NCBI RefSeq assembly: GCF_032854445.1
Contig: NC_088295.1
Span: forward strand, 52,745,249-52,809,248
Reading direction: 5' to 3'
Length of the DNA stretch: 64,000 bases
DNA from: Liolophura sinensis
Taxonomy: Eukaryota; Mollusca; Polyplacophora; Chitonida; Chitonidae
The translations under genes were made by a program, and so were the position numbers. Shown here piece by piece: positions 23,140 through 35,278 of this stretch (its first letter is position 1; the number at the start of each line of letters is the position of its first letter). A model generated the notes under the pieces. The model saw only the letters and a program-made list of their open reading frames with translations. It ran no database searches and was not told where the DNA came from.

Positions 23140-24115
23140 CCATACCCTAATCAGGTGTACTGGAGGTACACTTCAGGTGCATCTGAGGTGTACCATTGAG
23201 GTGTAGATTATAAGCAGATCTGAAGTATGTCAGGTGTAAACCTACTGGAGGTGCATCTGGGGTACTGCCAATTATGCAAATTAATACCTTGAGTAACGGT
23301 ACACCTCATCTAATATACACCTCAGTAGAGGGGCACCCTTTAACTCGAAAAACTATAGGTAAAAGCTGACTGATGTGCACGTGAGGTACAGCTGGAGTAT
23401 ATAGGACTACATATAATCGAAACTGCGGACATCCAGACATTTACGATTTCATTCGCACCAACATACTATTCTTGTACAGACACAAACATAGCCTAAATAG
23501 CTCCAATAACATTCGAGTTAATACAAAACTCTGCTTTGTAGCCTCATACATGGCACAAGTCCAAAACGTTCCCAATTTATTTGTGCTGTGTAGACTGTCC
23601 TGTTGTCTAACAGACTAATTTTTGGTTATTTATCAGGCGTAGTTCTCAGGGTATCATTTCGTTTCCCTCTACCTTCCCATATGTTATATTTCACCAGCTT
23701 ATACTGAATGGCAAGTCAGTATCTGGTGAGACAAGGATGTTTATGTAGTAAACCTTTCTTTGGCACAGAAACATTTGTTAAATTGTATACAGTCATGTTT
23801 TTGTTTGAAGTAAAGTTTCTAATCTCTTATTTTTAAAACTTTAGTGCCTGAGGTGCACCTAAAGTTTTACTTAATGATTCGAAAACTTTCGGAGTTTCTG
23901 AGGTATATCTTCTCAATGTCAATTTTCTTTCAAAGTTGCTGAGGTGTATTTGGGTGCATTATCTCGTATTAAAAAAAAATCTTCAGAGTTCGTCTTGAAG
24001 ACATATCTGACTTCTAGACGTATAGTTGAGATGTATGCGAGGTACAGTATACCTCAGATAATACAGATGAGGTGTGCACCTCACACTGAGGTGTACAATA
24101 ATACACCTCATCTAT
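23140..24115. repeat. Field of AGGTGTAC-type palindromic motifs
   Basis: AGGTGTA, AGGTGCA, AGGTACA and their complements recur in three clusters (23150-23270, 23290-23400, 23850-24113). The strongest part is 24065-24113: AGATGAGGTGT (24065-24075) is the exact inverse of ACACCTCATCT (24103-24113). Inside are CACCTCA/TGAGGTG (24077-24093) and TGAGGTGTA/TACACCTCA (24087-24110). There is no fixed period, so this is either a decayed satellite or a dense motif cluster. Confidence 0.6.
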
Positions 24116-24771
24116 ATCTTACACTGAGCAGTGTATGTCATGTCTGTAATTGCCACTTTCAGGGGTTTAATCTAAACTATACTCTTTTGCTCACTGCTAG
24201 ACAGCTTTTAGCAAACAGAAAAAGAATAGCTAGCTGATGAGGCGATGAATCCAGGCATTCTCTAAAACATTACTTAGGTAAATATATGACGTCAGAAGAC
24301 TTCTCACAAGGTGTTAATCCACACCTAAGATAACAGCAGATCAGGATGGAGTTTGAATTTATGTTGAATCATGGCTAACAGACATGTTAACAATTGACAT
24401 GTCTAATGCCTAATTACATCATATTTACATGTTCTTAACTTTAAACGTGATCCCACATTTAAGTCTAATGTAACAAAACACTCTTGTCACTTATATACAT
24501 TTACAAGTAATACAATGCCATTTAGTTTATTCCTGGAACAAGTTTGTTGCTGATGTTGCACAAACTGGGGTCTTGCCAGAAGACATTTTGTCTTTTTCCT
24601 GGACATGGTGGGTTTAACTGTAAATTAGTTTTTCGTGTCATTAACACTGTGTCTACAGAATTGCTTGATCGCAAAGATGCTTTTTTTTAACATGGGATGC
24701 TGACATGTCCATCTACCATTGACCCGGGGGTCTGTTGAAGGTGGATCCTGACAGACATAATGATAATTTGC

Positions 24772-24893
24772 TGGCTTCCTCTGGGTTTCCCCTAGGCTCT
24801 GCCCGGTCTCCTCCCACCATAAGGCTGGCCGCCGTCGTATAAGTGAAACATTCTTGAGTACGGTGTAAAACAACAATCAAATAAAAAAATAAA
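24772..24893 (+). mobile_element. 5'-truncated SINE
   Basis: This copy keeps GGCTTCCTCTGGGTTTCCCC, the CTCCCACCATAAGGCTGGCC segment, GTCGTATAAGTGAAACATTC and an A-rich (AAAT)n tail. The join between GGCTTCCTCT and GGGTTT skips the segment normally between them, so there is an internal deletion. Confidence 0.88.
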
Positions 24894-25512
24894 TAAATAA
24901 TAGATACCTTTGGAATGAATTAAGTGTCAGAATGGCATTTGTTGATTGAGGACCATGGACATCGAGAGACATAATGTCTGTTCTACGCAGGCCTACATAC
25001 TTACTCTTGCAGACACAAAGATGAAAACATTGTCAGCTAGAAGAACATAGAAGTTAAGAAAAACTAGAACTCGTGGGTTTAATAGTGCAGAATTGTGCAG
25101 TGCAAGTACAGGATTATAAGGTATTAGCCAGGTGAATATGGGTCATCTGATCTAACGATGCACTTACATACAGGTCAGTACTGAGCCACATTGAGTAAAG
25201 ATATTAAACAGTAGGTCTAATGTATCTGTGCATGACTATCAGCTCCTGATGAAAAGAATTTTCTTCTGACTCAGGCGAGAGCAAAGCTGCAGTACTGAAC
25301 CTAATTGCCAAGTACATACCACTGCACTGCTCCGATTTACCGCAACGTTTGTCTCCCAAAGAAAGAAATTCTGACCACCTCAGAACTGCTTTGCTTTCAG
25401 ATCCCACAAACCGTCAAAGATCCAAAACTACGCTGCGTAGAGTATTGTGTTGTATAACATACTATAATTACACGTTATTATCTTGTATATAAGTCACAGA
25501 ATTTCTATTGTT

Positions 25513-25768
25513 GATTAGCCCGCTAGCGCAGCATAATGACTCAGGAGCCTCTCACCAATGCAGTTGCTGTGAGTTCAGATCCAGCTCATGCTGGCTTCCT
25601 CTCTGGCCGTAGGTGGGAAGGTCTGGCAGCAACCTGAGGATGGTAGTGGGTTTCCCCCGGGCATTGCCCGCTTTCCTCCCACCATAATGCTAGCTGCCGT
25701 CTTTTAAGTGAAATATTCTTGAGTACGGCGTAAAACATCAATCAAAAAAAATAATAAAAAATGTATGT
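25513..25768 (+). mobile_element. Nearly full-length SINE
   Basis: The copy begins inside the A-box region (TTAGCCCGCTAGCGCAGCAT) and keeps the B box (with a changed GTTCAGATCC), centre and 3' end with a poly-A-rich tail. No clear target-site duplication was found. Confidence 0.9.
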
Positions 25769-25769
25769 T

Positions 25770-28430
25770 GTGGTAGAGCTATGGCTGAATATAGTATGTG
25801 GATCATGCAGTCAAGTCAGCATTCAACACCTGCACTCTAATATGTCAGTGTGTGTAATCGTGTACAAGTATTTGGGCCTTTTTACACACATCATGCACAG
25901 ACAACAATAGGAAATCAAACCTTTGTTCCTGTGAACTTTGGGGCCTTTTTTATGCTTGTGATATTTTAGTTAATATTACAAGTGCCATATACAGCTTATT
26001 TGATGCTCATTCCAAGCAAATTTATTAGATTTTTGGAAAGATTATAAAACAACACCGTCGATTGTATTCAAAGTTAATATCATTACTCCATTGTAGTTCC
26101 TGTGCAGGCAGCATATGCACTGAAGTCTCTTTTTAAGCTAGGCATATCAAAGATACATTGTTGAGCATATGGCACTTGATTAATCTTTGTTCAGGAATCA
26201 GGACTCCAGTTTTCCAGTTTTATTAACTCAACATTTTCTAAATTTTATCATACTTGGAGTCCTTTTGATTTCTGGGGATTCTTAGGATTTCAGCTCATTC
26301 TAGCCTAAAGGTACTTGCAGTCTCGTGCCCCAGCAATTCCAACTTCAATTTATTACCAGGTGATGTTACCAACTCTTTTAAATATTCTGTTTTAATTAAA
26401 TTTTTGTTGAATATCCTAAAAGTTCTGATATGTTACATTGAAGGTTTGTCTGAAACCAAACTGCGTTATGTTTGTGGAGATCAGTTTGACATTAGAAGTT
26501 TTGTATCATACAAAAACTTGTGTTTATAAACAAAGAATGTAATATCAGAATTGCCCATTTATATAAATGAGTATGAATTACCTGAATAAAATTTATTAGA
26601 ATTTGACCATAAATCAGTGACAGAAATATGAAAAATTGTTGTCAGTAATGGACGTGTGTAAAATCAATTGAATTTAATCATTTCACTGGAATTAATTTTG
26701 TAAAAAAAAAAAAATTGTTTACTACCAATGACGATGTTGAGTTTTTTTTTTCCTGAAGTAAACTGGTAAAATGAATAAAATGAACATACCCGTCAAAATA
26801 GTTTTGATACCATATTTTGATTGCCCATGAGTTGTCTACATCTCCTTACATCTGCTCCAGCCTATAGGCAGTATTCATGGTTTGTTTACATGTTAGATGT
26901 CTGCATAAATTTTTTTTTCTTAATTTCATACCAATTTGAAAGCTCTCTGCATTGAACAAGTAAGCAAAGCTGACCAGCTCAGCATAGTATCTTAATTTTT
27001 CTCAGACTTTTTTTGTTGTGGGGGGTGTGTGGAGGAGACAGAGGGGGATAGTAATGTAATTTTTTGTAAAAACTGTCAGACTTGAAAGGCTGTTTACTTT
27101 AGTCAGCTTTAAATCCACAGACTTCCATTGTCTGGGTCACAATAAAATTGAAGGAAAAAAGATCCCAGTTGATGGAACTACCATTATTGTGGCTCAATTA
27201 GACAGATTTCTGAGCAGACAGACTGTAAATAGATGTAGGGAAGTGAGGGGTAAACTGGTTAAAGAGACAATAAAAGGATGTTTATCTGGGTAATTATCAG
27301 CCATCTAAGGTGTTGCACGGTGGGGCCGTGGGCTGGCCACTGCCTGACCTGCGGGACTGCCCACTCACACGACCACAAATCACAACCATTGTTCCCCAGA
27401 TTTGCTGCTTTTTTAGGCCTTCAAATTGCCTTGTCACAACTATGGAGCAGTTTGCAGAGGAAATTATCAGTGTTGGACACATAATAAAAAGGACAATGGT
27501 AACATTTAACGAGAGATCTGGGACTTTTGTCATTGTGCAGAGTCCTACTTGGCCATGACAGTGCCAGCTATTTGCCAATTGGACAGCAGTGAGTTAATAG
27601 CTGTACAATATTCCCTGCAGACGTCGGCTTTTCTCCCCTGAATCAATAACTATGATTACAATTCCATCAAAGTTCATAATCTGTCCACAAAGAGACGATA
27701 TTCACCCTCCCTCCAATGCATTAAACTGCAGAGTTGGGTAACTCCTGTCAAAGTAGATTTGGACTTGATTTAATCTTTGCTAAAACATTTATTTTGTTGT
27801 TTTGCAGGAATTTAGAATGTAATGTATTGTTACATTGCTATCATGACATAATGATTCCATTAAATTATTTTGGATTTTAATTGATAAGATTTAAAAATTG
27901 ATAATAAACGAGATGAAAAACAAAATATAATCCTCTAATGAACATACTGATCATTTATTGAATCAACATATATGAACATATATGAAAATAAAACAAATAT
28001 GATATATATGCATGTATAGATCACAATATTGAGCTCAGAATTCTAATATTGATATCATTTGTGTCATGAGCAAATTTAGCACAGGTTACATGATATAGGC
28101 ATATTTTCTTACATTGAGAAGGCTGCTAACATACATGCATGTGTAATTGAATTGTGTTACATGTATCTGAATTGTGTTACATATATCTGAATTATTTTAC
28201 ATATATATTTATATTATAAATATTCTTTATATTCATGAAGCAGATTCTGCTGATTATTCATGAATTAGACAAGGAAAATAATAACTTGTTATAATGGTAC
28301 ATGGATTTCACTTTCCAGTATGACCACAGGAGAATAAATTTTGCCAGTTGACATTTTTTTTCCTATGTCTATAAGATGACGTAGACTCTGATCATACAGA
28401 TGTGCTTGCGGCTGTATACTACTTAAAATG
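25770..28430. other. Unique AT-rich stretch
   Basis: No gene is recognised. The segment 27290-27720 is GC-richer, with overlapping open frames on both strands but no recognisable peptide or good splice pairs. Confidence 0.4.
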
Positions 28431-28454
28431 AAGGTGGATGTACAGCACAGGCGG

Positions 28455-29629
28455 ATTCCGGCCAAATATCCTACACCCATCGTGGCCGGATCATACTCGG
28501 ACAGTCCGCCCATCATGATACCCGGAACATGATCATCTCCCTATTGCCATGCTGATGCGATCGTACGTCCATGGTGGGCCCATCATGGTACCATCATATC
28601 ATTCCGCCATCCTGTTTAGAATTTGCCAGTGTTCATACTGTGTTTGTTACGAACATATGAAATTTATGACACATGCATCCTATCTTCATGTATCGACAAG
28701 TATTTTTTCCTCCTTGACAATTTCCCGCAATATTCGAGTCCATAGCACTGGTGTTTGTAGCATACTACAGGGCACTATTGTGCATGCACACACTGAGTCT
28801 ATAGCACTGGTGTTTGTAGCATACTACAGGGCACTATTGTGCATGCACACACTGAGTCTATAGCACTGGTGTTTGTAGCATACCACTGGGCACTATTGTG
28901 CATGCACACACCGAGTCTGTAGCACTGGTTTTTGTGGCATACTACTGGGCACTATTGTGCACACACACACCAGGTCTGTAGCATTGGTGTTTGTAGGATA
29001 CTACTGGGCACTATTGTGCACGCACACACCGAGTCTGTAGCACTGGTGTTTGTAGCATACTACAGGGCACTATTGTGCATGCACACACTGAGTCTATAGC
29101 ACTGGTGTTTGTAGCATACCACTGGGCACTATTGTGCATGCACACACCGAGTCTGTAGCACTGGTTTTTGTGGCATACTACTGGGCACTATTGTGCACAC
29201 ACACACCAGGTCTGTAGCATTGGTGTTTGTAGGATACTACTGGGCACTATTGTGCACGCACACACCGAGTCTGTAGCACTGGTGTTTGTAGCATACTACT
29301 GGGCACTATAGTGCACGCATACACTGAGCATATATTAATACAATGTAGATTTTAAATTTACACGCTTGTATAGATTGGGAATATAGGTGATCATGATGCT
29401 ATGATGTCATCATTAGCTGACTCACCCCAAAACATACGCATGTAGCAGTTATGTCGATGCTGTAAAATTATGCACTACGAAATGTTGTAAAATCATGCTC
29501 GGATCGTCCAGCCGCAATGCTACCTTAGTGGCGCCATGTTACGCAAATCATGGAACATGATCCGACCATGTTGGGCCCACCTTTCGCCAACAGTGGAGTC
29601 ATGATGGGCGTAGGATATTCAGCTGGAAT
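28455..29629. mobile_element. Inverted-repeat-bounded element with internal 59-bp minisatellite
   Basis: Outer inverted repeats of 30 bases lie at 28455-28484 and 29600-29629 and match at 25 of 30 positions; all five differences are transitions. Inner inverted repeats lie at 28573-28588 and 29566-29581 (GGTGGGCCCATCATGG against CCATGTTGGGCCCACC, 15 of 16), in the order expected of a single element. Between them lies the tandem array 28740-29330. No transposase frame is present, so it would be non-autonomous. Bivalve 'pearl'/Helentron-derived elements with an internal tandem core are the closest known parallel I can think of; family membership is not shown. Confidence 0.6.
28740..29330. repeat. 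59-bp minisatellite, 10 units, four-unit higher order
   Basis: Unit: GAGTCTRTAGCACTGGTGTT then TGTAGCATACTACNGGGCAC and TATTGTGCATGCACACAC. Variants recur in order: for example, TACCACTGGG occurs at 28881 and 29117, exactly 236 bases (four units) apart, followed both times by the TTTTTGTGGCATAC and CAGGTCTGTAGCATTGG variants. This shows a recent duplication of a four-unit block. Each unit carries the 10-base palindrome GTGCATGCAC or a mutated form. Confidence 0.94.
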
Positions 29630-30839
29630 GTAGCTATACTGCATATAGGGTATAAAGTCTCCCTGGAATTCATTTTTACACTTTGGCCAACTTTGGAAGT
29701 ATGTGGGATCACCTATTTCTGTGATGGACCTTGAAGTTGGGTTCTCAGTTTTACATACTGTATGACTAACCTTTACACCTGTATTGTAAGAGACCTTGAC
29801 TCACAGAAAATTCAGTGTGTGAATTCAGCTCCCCCCCGATGTTTTGAAAGGACAAGGAGTGTGCGAAGTTTTGCTGTCTTATCAAACTGTCAGTGTGTTC
29901 AGGGTACAGCTAGAGAGGGAAGCATATCTATTGTTCAGAATTGTCATTACAGACAATGCTTTTGAAAGCTTTAATGTTGGTGAAGTAGAAGTGATAATTA
30001 TCATCCAGATGTGAGGTGGCATGTGATTTAAGTTTCTACTTTTAAATCTCATACTGTTTTATCTTTTTTGGTGAAATGTATATTGACTATTTTACAGTAT
30101 TCTCTGCATAAGATAAAATACACCTCAGTGAATGGTAGATGTATGCAGTTTTGTAATGACAAAATGTAGCAGTTGTGATGTAATTAATGGTGTGAGTTAA
30201 GTCAGTCACTAGTTTCTTAAAGATATAGAGAGTTTATTTTGTTCTACACATAACTGCTGTATTATTATAGTGGGAGTCCCAATGCCACCAAGACAAAAGG
30301 TTTTGAAGTTTTGCTTGGAATTAATTATTTTACAAAACATTGTAATCTTGAAATACTTCAGGCATTTATCATTACATCTTTAGCAGCTGGATTTAAGTAA
30401 ATGAGTAAATGTGGTTGAATTGAGATGGTAGATAGATAGTTGTGAGCAGGGAAGTATAGGGAGGGGGGAGGAGGAGAGACGGCAATACGCAGAACAGGTG
30501 GAGATGAGAACAATAGCTGAGTGCCCTTAAGGCCTAAACACTTTTTATCATAAATCTCATTAATGTTCAATCCTATAATAAGGGTTAAGCTGTCCGGCCT
30601 TAATAGTTCACACCTTCTCTGTGGATTCGCATATGTCCATGTCTGTGTAGGTCAGATCATATGTACGGGCAAGGGATCAAAATCAACACCCCTGGTCACC
30701 TACTGCACATATGTACTGTATTTGATTTACCTTTTCCTGTAGTACTAAGTAGTTTTGAAAAGTTGGAAGGGGCAGGTTGTAGGTGGGGTTGACAGTTGGA
30801 GTGGGGTGTTGTTTAGTGAGGCTGGGTAGGAATTTATTT
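29630..30839. other. Unique AT-rich stretch
   Basis: No gene or repeat is recognised. Confidence 0.45.
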
Positions 30840-30932
30840 GTCTATCTGGTGCCATATTCAAGAATATTTCACTTATACGACGGCAGCAGCATTATGGTGG
30901 GAGGAAACCAGACCGACCCCAGGGGAAACTGG
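30840..30932 (-). mobile_element. SINE fragment, inverted relative to 31009-31126
   Basis: Minus-strand 3' half: CATATTCAAGAATATTTCAC, TTATACGACGGCAGCAGC and ATTATGGTGGGAGGAAACC, fading out after CAGGGGAAACTGG. It lies head-on to a plus-strand copy 77 bases away. Confidence 0.85.
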
Positions 30933-30993
30933 TGGAATGGAAATGCGGATGGTGTTAACTCTAATGGTCTTACATTTACTTTGAATTTTATTG

Positions 30994-31140
30994 AATTAGC
31001 GTATTTCAGTGGGAAGGTCTGCCGTCAACCTGCGGATGGTCGTGGGTATAATGCTGGCCGCCGTCGTATAAGTGAAATATTCTTGAGTACGGCGTAAAAC
31101 ACAAATCAAATAAAAAAATAAATAAATTAGCATATTCAGT
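30994..31140 (+). mobile_element. 5'-truncated SINE with internal deletion and imperfect TSDs
   Basis: The body (31009-31126) starts at GTGGGAAGGTCTGCCGTCAA. It has lost the GC-rich hairpin segment normally found between GGTCGTGGGT and ATAATGCTGGCC, then ends normally with an (AAAT)n tail. The flanks AATTAGCGTATTTCAG and AATTAGCATATTCAG look like a target-site duplication with one substitution and one indel, so the copy is older than those with perfect duplications. Confidence 0.87.
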
Positions 31141-31384
31141 TCTCTGAAAGAGAGAAATTCAGTCAGTTGGTATAAACATTTTTCAGATACATTGCATGTA
31201 GTACAGGATCGAGTTACCAGGTTATTAAAATCCTTGACAAAGGCTTATATGTACCTCTGTTTAAGGTTCAGGGTACATCAACTGAGCCCCGATTGATTAT
31301 TATATTAAATTGTTGAAAATAATTTTTGGCCCTCGATTCATTTCCACTTAAATAGCACTCCTTTGGTTGGTTACAGATGATTTT

Positions 31385-31670
31385 CGTTTTGCTCTACTCA
31401 TCCATGGGTTTTGCCATTATCCTCTGCTCATCCATGGGTTTTGCCATTATCCTGTGCTCATCCATGGGTTTTGCCATTATCCTCTGCCCATCCATGGGTT
31501 TTGCCATTATCCTGTGCTCATCCATGGGTTTTGCCATTATCCTCTGCCCATCCATGGGTTTTACCATTATCCTCTGCCCATCCATGGGTTTTGCCATTAT
31601 CCTGTGCTCATCCATGGGTTTTGCCATTATCCTCTGCTCATCCATGGGTTTTGCCATTATCCTCTGCTCA
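31385..31670. repeat. 30-bp minisatellite, 9 units
   Basis: Unit: TCCATGGGTTTTGCCATTAT then CCTCTGCTCA. TCCATGGG recurs every 30 bases from 31401 to 31641. The only variation is CTCT/CTGT, GCTCA/GCCCA and one TTGCC to TTACC. Ten codons per unit and no in-unit stop keep three + frames and one - frame open; this is not evidence of coding. Degenerate units (CCATTATCCTCTGCTTA) follow to about 31770. Confidence 0.97.
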
Positions 31671-31895
31671 TGATCTGAATATTTTTCCATGATACTCTAC
31701 GTGCTGATCATCTGATGATTATTCCATTATCCTCTGCTTAATTATTATCGATGAATGATTGCCCTCTGCTTGGGCTGACTTTTCCCATTTAAATCTGAAT
31801 GCCACAATAAGGGTGAAACATTCTTAGCGGACCCTAGACAAATGTAAGTATATGAAAGTGTCACAGCTCTTTTGTGTGGTCTGACATGAAGTTCG

Positions 31896-32182
31896 CTGAA
31901 GACTTCTTTTTTTTTTTTTTTTTTTTTGATTGGTGTTTTACGCCGTACTCAAGAATGTTTCACTTATACGACGGCGGCCAGCATTATGGTGGGTGGAAAC
32001 CGAGCAGAGCCCGGGGGAAACCCACGACCATCCGCAGGTTGCTGGCAGACCTTCTCACGTACGGCCGCCAGCATGAGCTGGACTTGAACTCACAGCGACC
32101 GCATTGGTGAGAGACTCCTGGGTCATTACGCTGCGCTAGCGCTTTAACCGACTGAGCCACGGAGGCCCCCTGAAGACTTCTT
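31896..32182 (-). mobile_element. Full-length SINE with 13-bp TSDs
   Basis: Minus-strand copy (31909-32169) with a pure T-run tail instead of (ATTT)n, an intact centre, the B-box region GGACTTGAACTCACAGCG and head end CCGACTGAGCCACGGAGGCC. The 13-bp duplication CTGAAGACTTCTT lies at 31896-31908 and 32170-32182. A short segment after CGTACGGCC is deleted. Confidence 0.94.
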
Positions 32183-34229
32183 GCCTTCCACCAGTATGAC
32201 ATATGGGGAAGTTTGACAACAAAATAATTAAATTAATTACACCAGGAAGGAAGACGTACAGTGCTGTCACTTACAGCATCAGTGTTGTTTACAACAAGTT
32301 TTTAAGATATATGACAATGAAGAACAAAACATATAGCATGTATGCCTGGTAGTCATACCGCTTAGTCTTTGGGGATAATTTGTTAATCTAATCCTAATTG
32401 ACATGCCAGGATTATGAAGGCATGATGTTTTGCTGTACAGCGTTTACTCCTTTGGTCTAGTTTGTCTTATGGTTATAATGTAATATAATATGTCTGCATA
32501 TTGCTAATAATGCAAATTTCTACTACTACATAACCATGCTTTGGAAATCATTGAAAGACATTTAATTCAGTTCGGTTTTTTTGTCAGAAAAACAAAGCAC
32601 TACTTTGTCAGTTGTGGTGTTGTCAGTGTTGATGTCAAACATGAATTGTGCCGTAACTCAGTTCAGCTCATGCTTATCTGCTATTTGAGGTCACTGTCAG
32701 GAGATGACATTTTCATTCAGATACGGTGGATCTACATTTTCTAGACATGGAATTAATTTGATCGTACATATACTAAAATAAACAGCCGCTATCTACAGTA
32801 TATCCAGAAATCTCCATCCATCAAGGATGTTGTCTGATTTGCTTTAGATCAAGCTGATTTGTCAAAAATAGCCAGCCAAGAAACCTACTGAGACAGATTT
32901 GCTGAAAGTTCAGTACTGATGCTTTTAATAAATGTGAAAGTCATGTTATAGCAATTTGTCTTATTTCACGGATTCATTGCGGCCTGATGTGAAAAAAAAT
33001 AAAATTAATTGAGAAAAAATTAACACTCACCAGAGCTTGAACAAGATGTGAGCCGAATATCAATTAGGCGAAATCTTTAATTCCATTTTACACATTTTCA
33101 CGTATGACCACGTGAATAACAAAATTTCATGCATGGGCAGATAGGGGAGGATGACTGTCACTAGCTACCTTCTCCACATTCTTTTTCCTTTAGAGGATGA
33201 TTTTTTTTTTTCGTCACACATACAATTGACTTGAGATGCTTTTTACTCTTTTAATACATGACAGACAGATCTTACACACTGATAAGACCTGATAAGTGTT
33301 TTATGCATAAAAAAATAGATATAAGTAAACAGTTGTATTATAGGTTAGTATGGCCGTGACAAGATTTAGCAGTTTGTAGAATTGACTATCAACCTGTAAT
33401 CTCCTGTACATTTGTCTATCTTCCCCTGTATTTGATTGACCTTCCTGTAAAAGATAAAATTACTCTGAAAACAAATAAGCCGTGAACATTTTCCTTTTGA
33501 ACTAAACACAGTATAAAACCACTCAAACAACAATTGTCTATACAGTTTTAAAATGTTAACAAGCTTAAGTATATTCTGAAAGAAAGAACAGAGATAAAGT
33601 ATTTCAGTGTAGTTAAATATAATCAATAGCAATTTTGGACTTCATCATTAGGATTTTGTGACACCCAGGAATAATTTTTGTATTTAAAGTTAAAAATGTA
33701 TATGTACATACATATACTATGTTTAACATGGATAATGAAAGAAAGATGAAATAACATGTTGGCTGCTGTGAAGCTTATGTAATGTACTTTCATTATTCAA
33801 CCATTTGAAAGTAGAATTTTTTTTTTGTTTGTTTTTTTTTAGCAGATGTGCTCTGACAAATCTGTTCAGTTGTGTAACATACCATTCTACATGTACTTAT
33901 AAAGTTCAGAAAGTGACAGCTTTACTAATCGTCCTCAAAGTGTAGAGCATTAACTGACCAGGTGTTTCAACAGGCTTTGATGCGCGGCGAAAGCTTGTCA
34001 TGTTTGACGAAATAAAAACATTTTCTATTTTAGAAGCGCTATCTGATGTCAAATCTTGTGTTTAACATGACTGAACTCTGCTCAGCAGTGTGATGAACTT
34101 ATCTGAGAATCTATGCTCAATCAAGCGAATCACGTGCAGTCTTGTTCCACTTAAAGTGCCGCGCTCAAATATGATTAATTTTTTTTTCTCCTGAGTTTAC
34201 ATCAGATATTTATCAAAGTGAAGGTGTTT
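32183..34229. other. Unique AT-rich stretch upstream of AHR
   Basis: No exon, repeat or mobile element is recognised; T-runs only. Confidence 0.45.
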
Positions 34230-35278
34230 GAGCCAGTGGTAGAGTGTACATCCAGTTCCTGCTATTGTCTCGTGTTTGGGGGATACATGGCCATGTGCTT
34301 TTGTTTGAGGTGGAGCCAGGCTCTAGACTGAATCCAGCTAATGGTTGAGGGAGACTCCTGATTAGCTGAGCCAGCTGTCAATCTCACCATACCTGTAATC
34401 AGTATAGAGTTACCTGCTGGCCAGATTTAAGCTTTGTTGCTGACTTTGTCCGGGTACAGGTGATGGTGAAGGAACAGCTTCTTGGGACTTTGATCGCATA
34501 TTGATTACAGGTCTTTCTTTGTCCGTGCATCGACGTTAAGCTGTCACTCAATTCTAGGGTCATGTGTTTCTGTCAAAGTCCGGGCTATAATCAGGGTGCT
34601 GAAGCCGTTGTCTCTGCCCGTGCTTCTGCTGGTCACAAAGGTAGTGTGATACAGTTCAGTTAAATAAAGTGAATTTTGCGTTGATTGCTGCAAGTTAATC
34701 GCAATAATATGCCGTTGGAACTGAGAAAGCTGGAGCATGATGGGTCATCCCTAGCCTATTAAATCAGACAACGGCCAGCCTACCTCTCAAAGAACCTTAT
34801 TGATTGGAAGAGCTTGAAAGTGGGAGGAGCTTGTGGTCATAGATCACTCATCATGAGTTAGGTTGTACGTTTGAGAGAAATATGCATCAATTGATATGCA
34901 GACGTGTGAAGTTTTACTTGCATGCTGACTGCCTGTATGTGGACAAATAGTGTTTGTTTCTATTATCCTCGTTCATTGATGATGCGTTTGGAGTGTTACC
35001 CACTTGGGTTATAACACCTAGGCTTGTGCCCTGGTGGATTGAACTGATATTGTATGTACAAGTGAATGCAGCATTTTAGTTGGCCTCGCTAAAAACTCGA
35101 TGAAGGACGAAGTTTTAACCAAGGCTGGTCGTATTTTCCGAAGATTGCATGTATAAGTGCAATTTGTAAAATCCATTGGTGATTTCAACAGTCGTCCGGA
35201 GTTCAGAGGAACAATATTACGTTGGGTGTTGGAATTGAAGGCCATCTTGTCATTTTTTAACTAGTTAAATCAGCCTTG
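34230..35278 (+). promoter_or_regulatory. Candidate AHR 5' flank and leader
   Basis: This is the sequence just before the AHR start codon. It is less AT-rich than what lies further upstream, lacks repeats, and has an inverted CCAAT (ATTGG near 34803), a GGGAGGAGC tract near 34825 and a CACGTG E-box near 34133, just outside it. An in-frame stop at 35258 closes the reading frame. No convincing TATA box or initiator stands out, and TAAATCAG just before the ATG could be a weak acceptor for a spliced leader. The call rests mainly on position. Confidence 0.25.

Noticed and set aside
28740-31670. Regular spacing suggesting a CRISPR array
   Set aside because: Repeats are contiguous with no unique spacers, in an animal genome; these are minisatellites.
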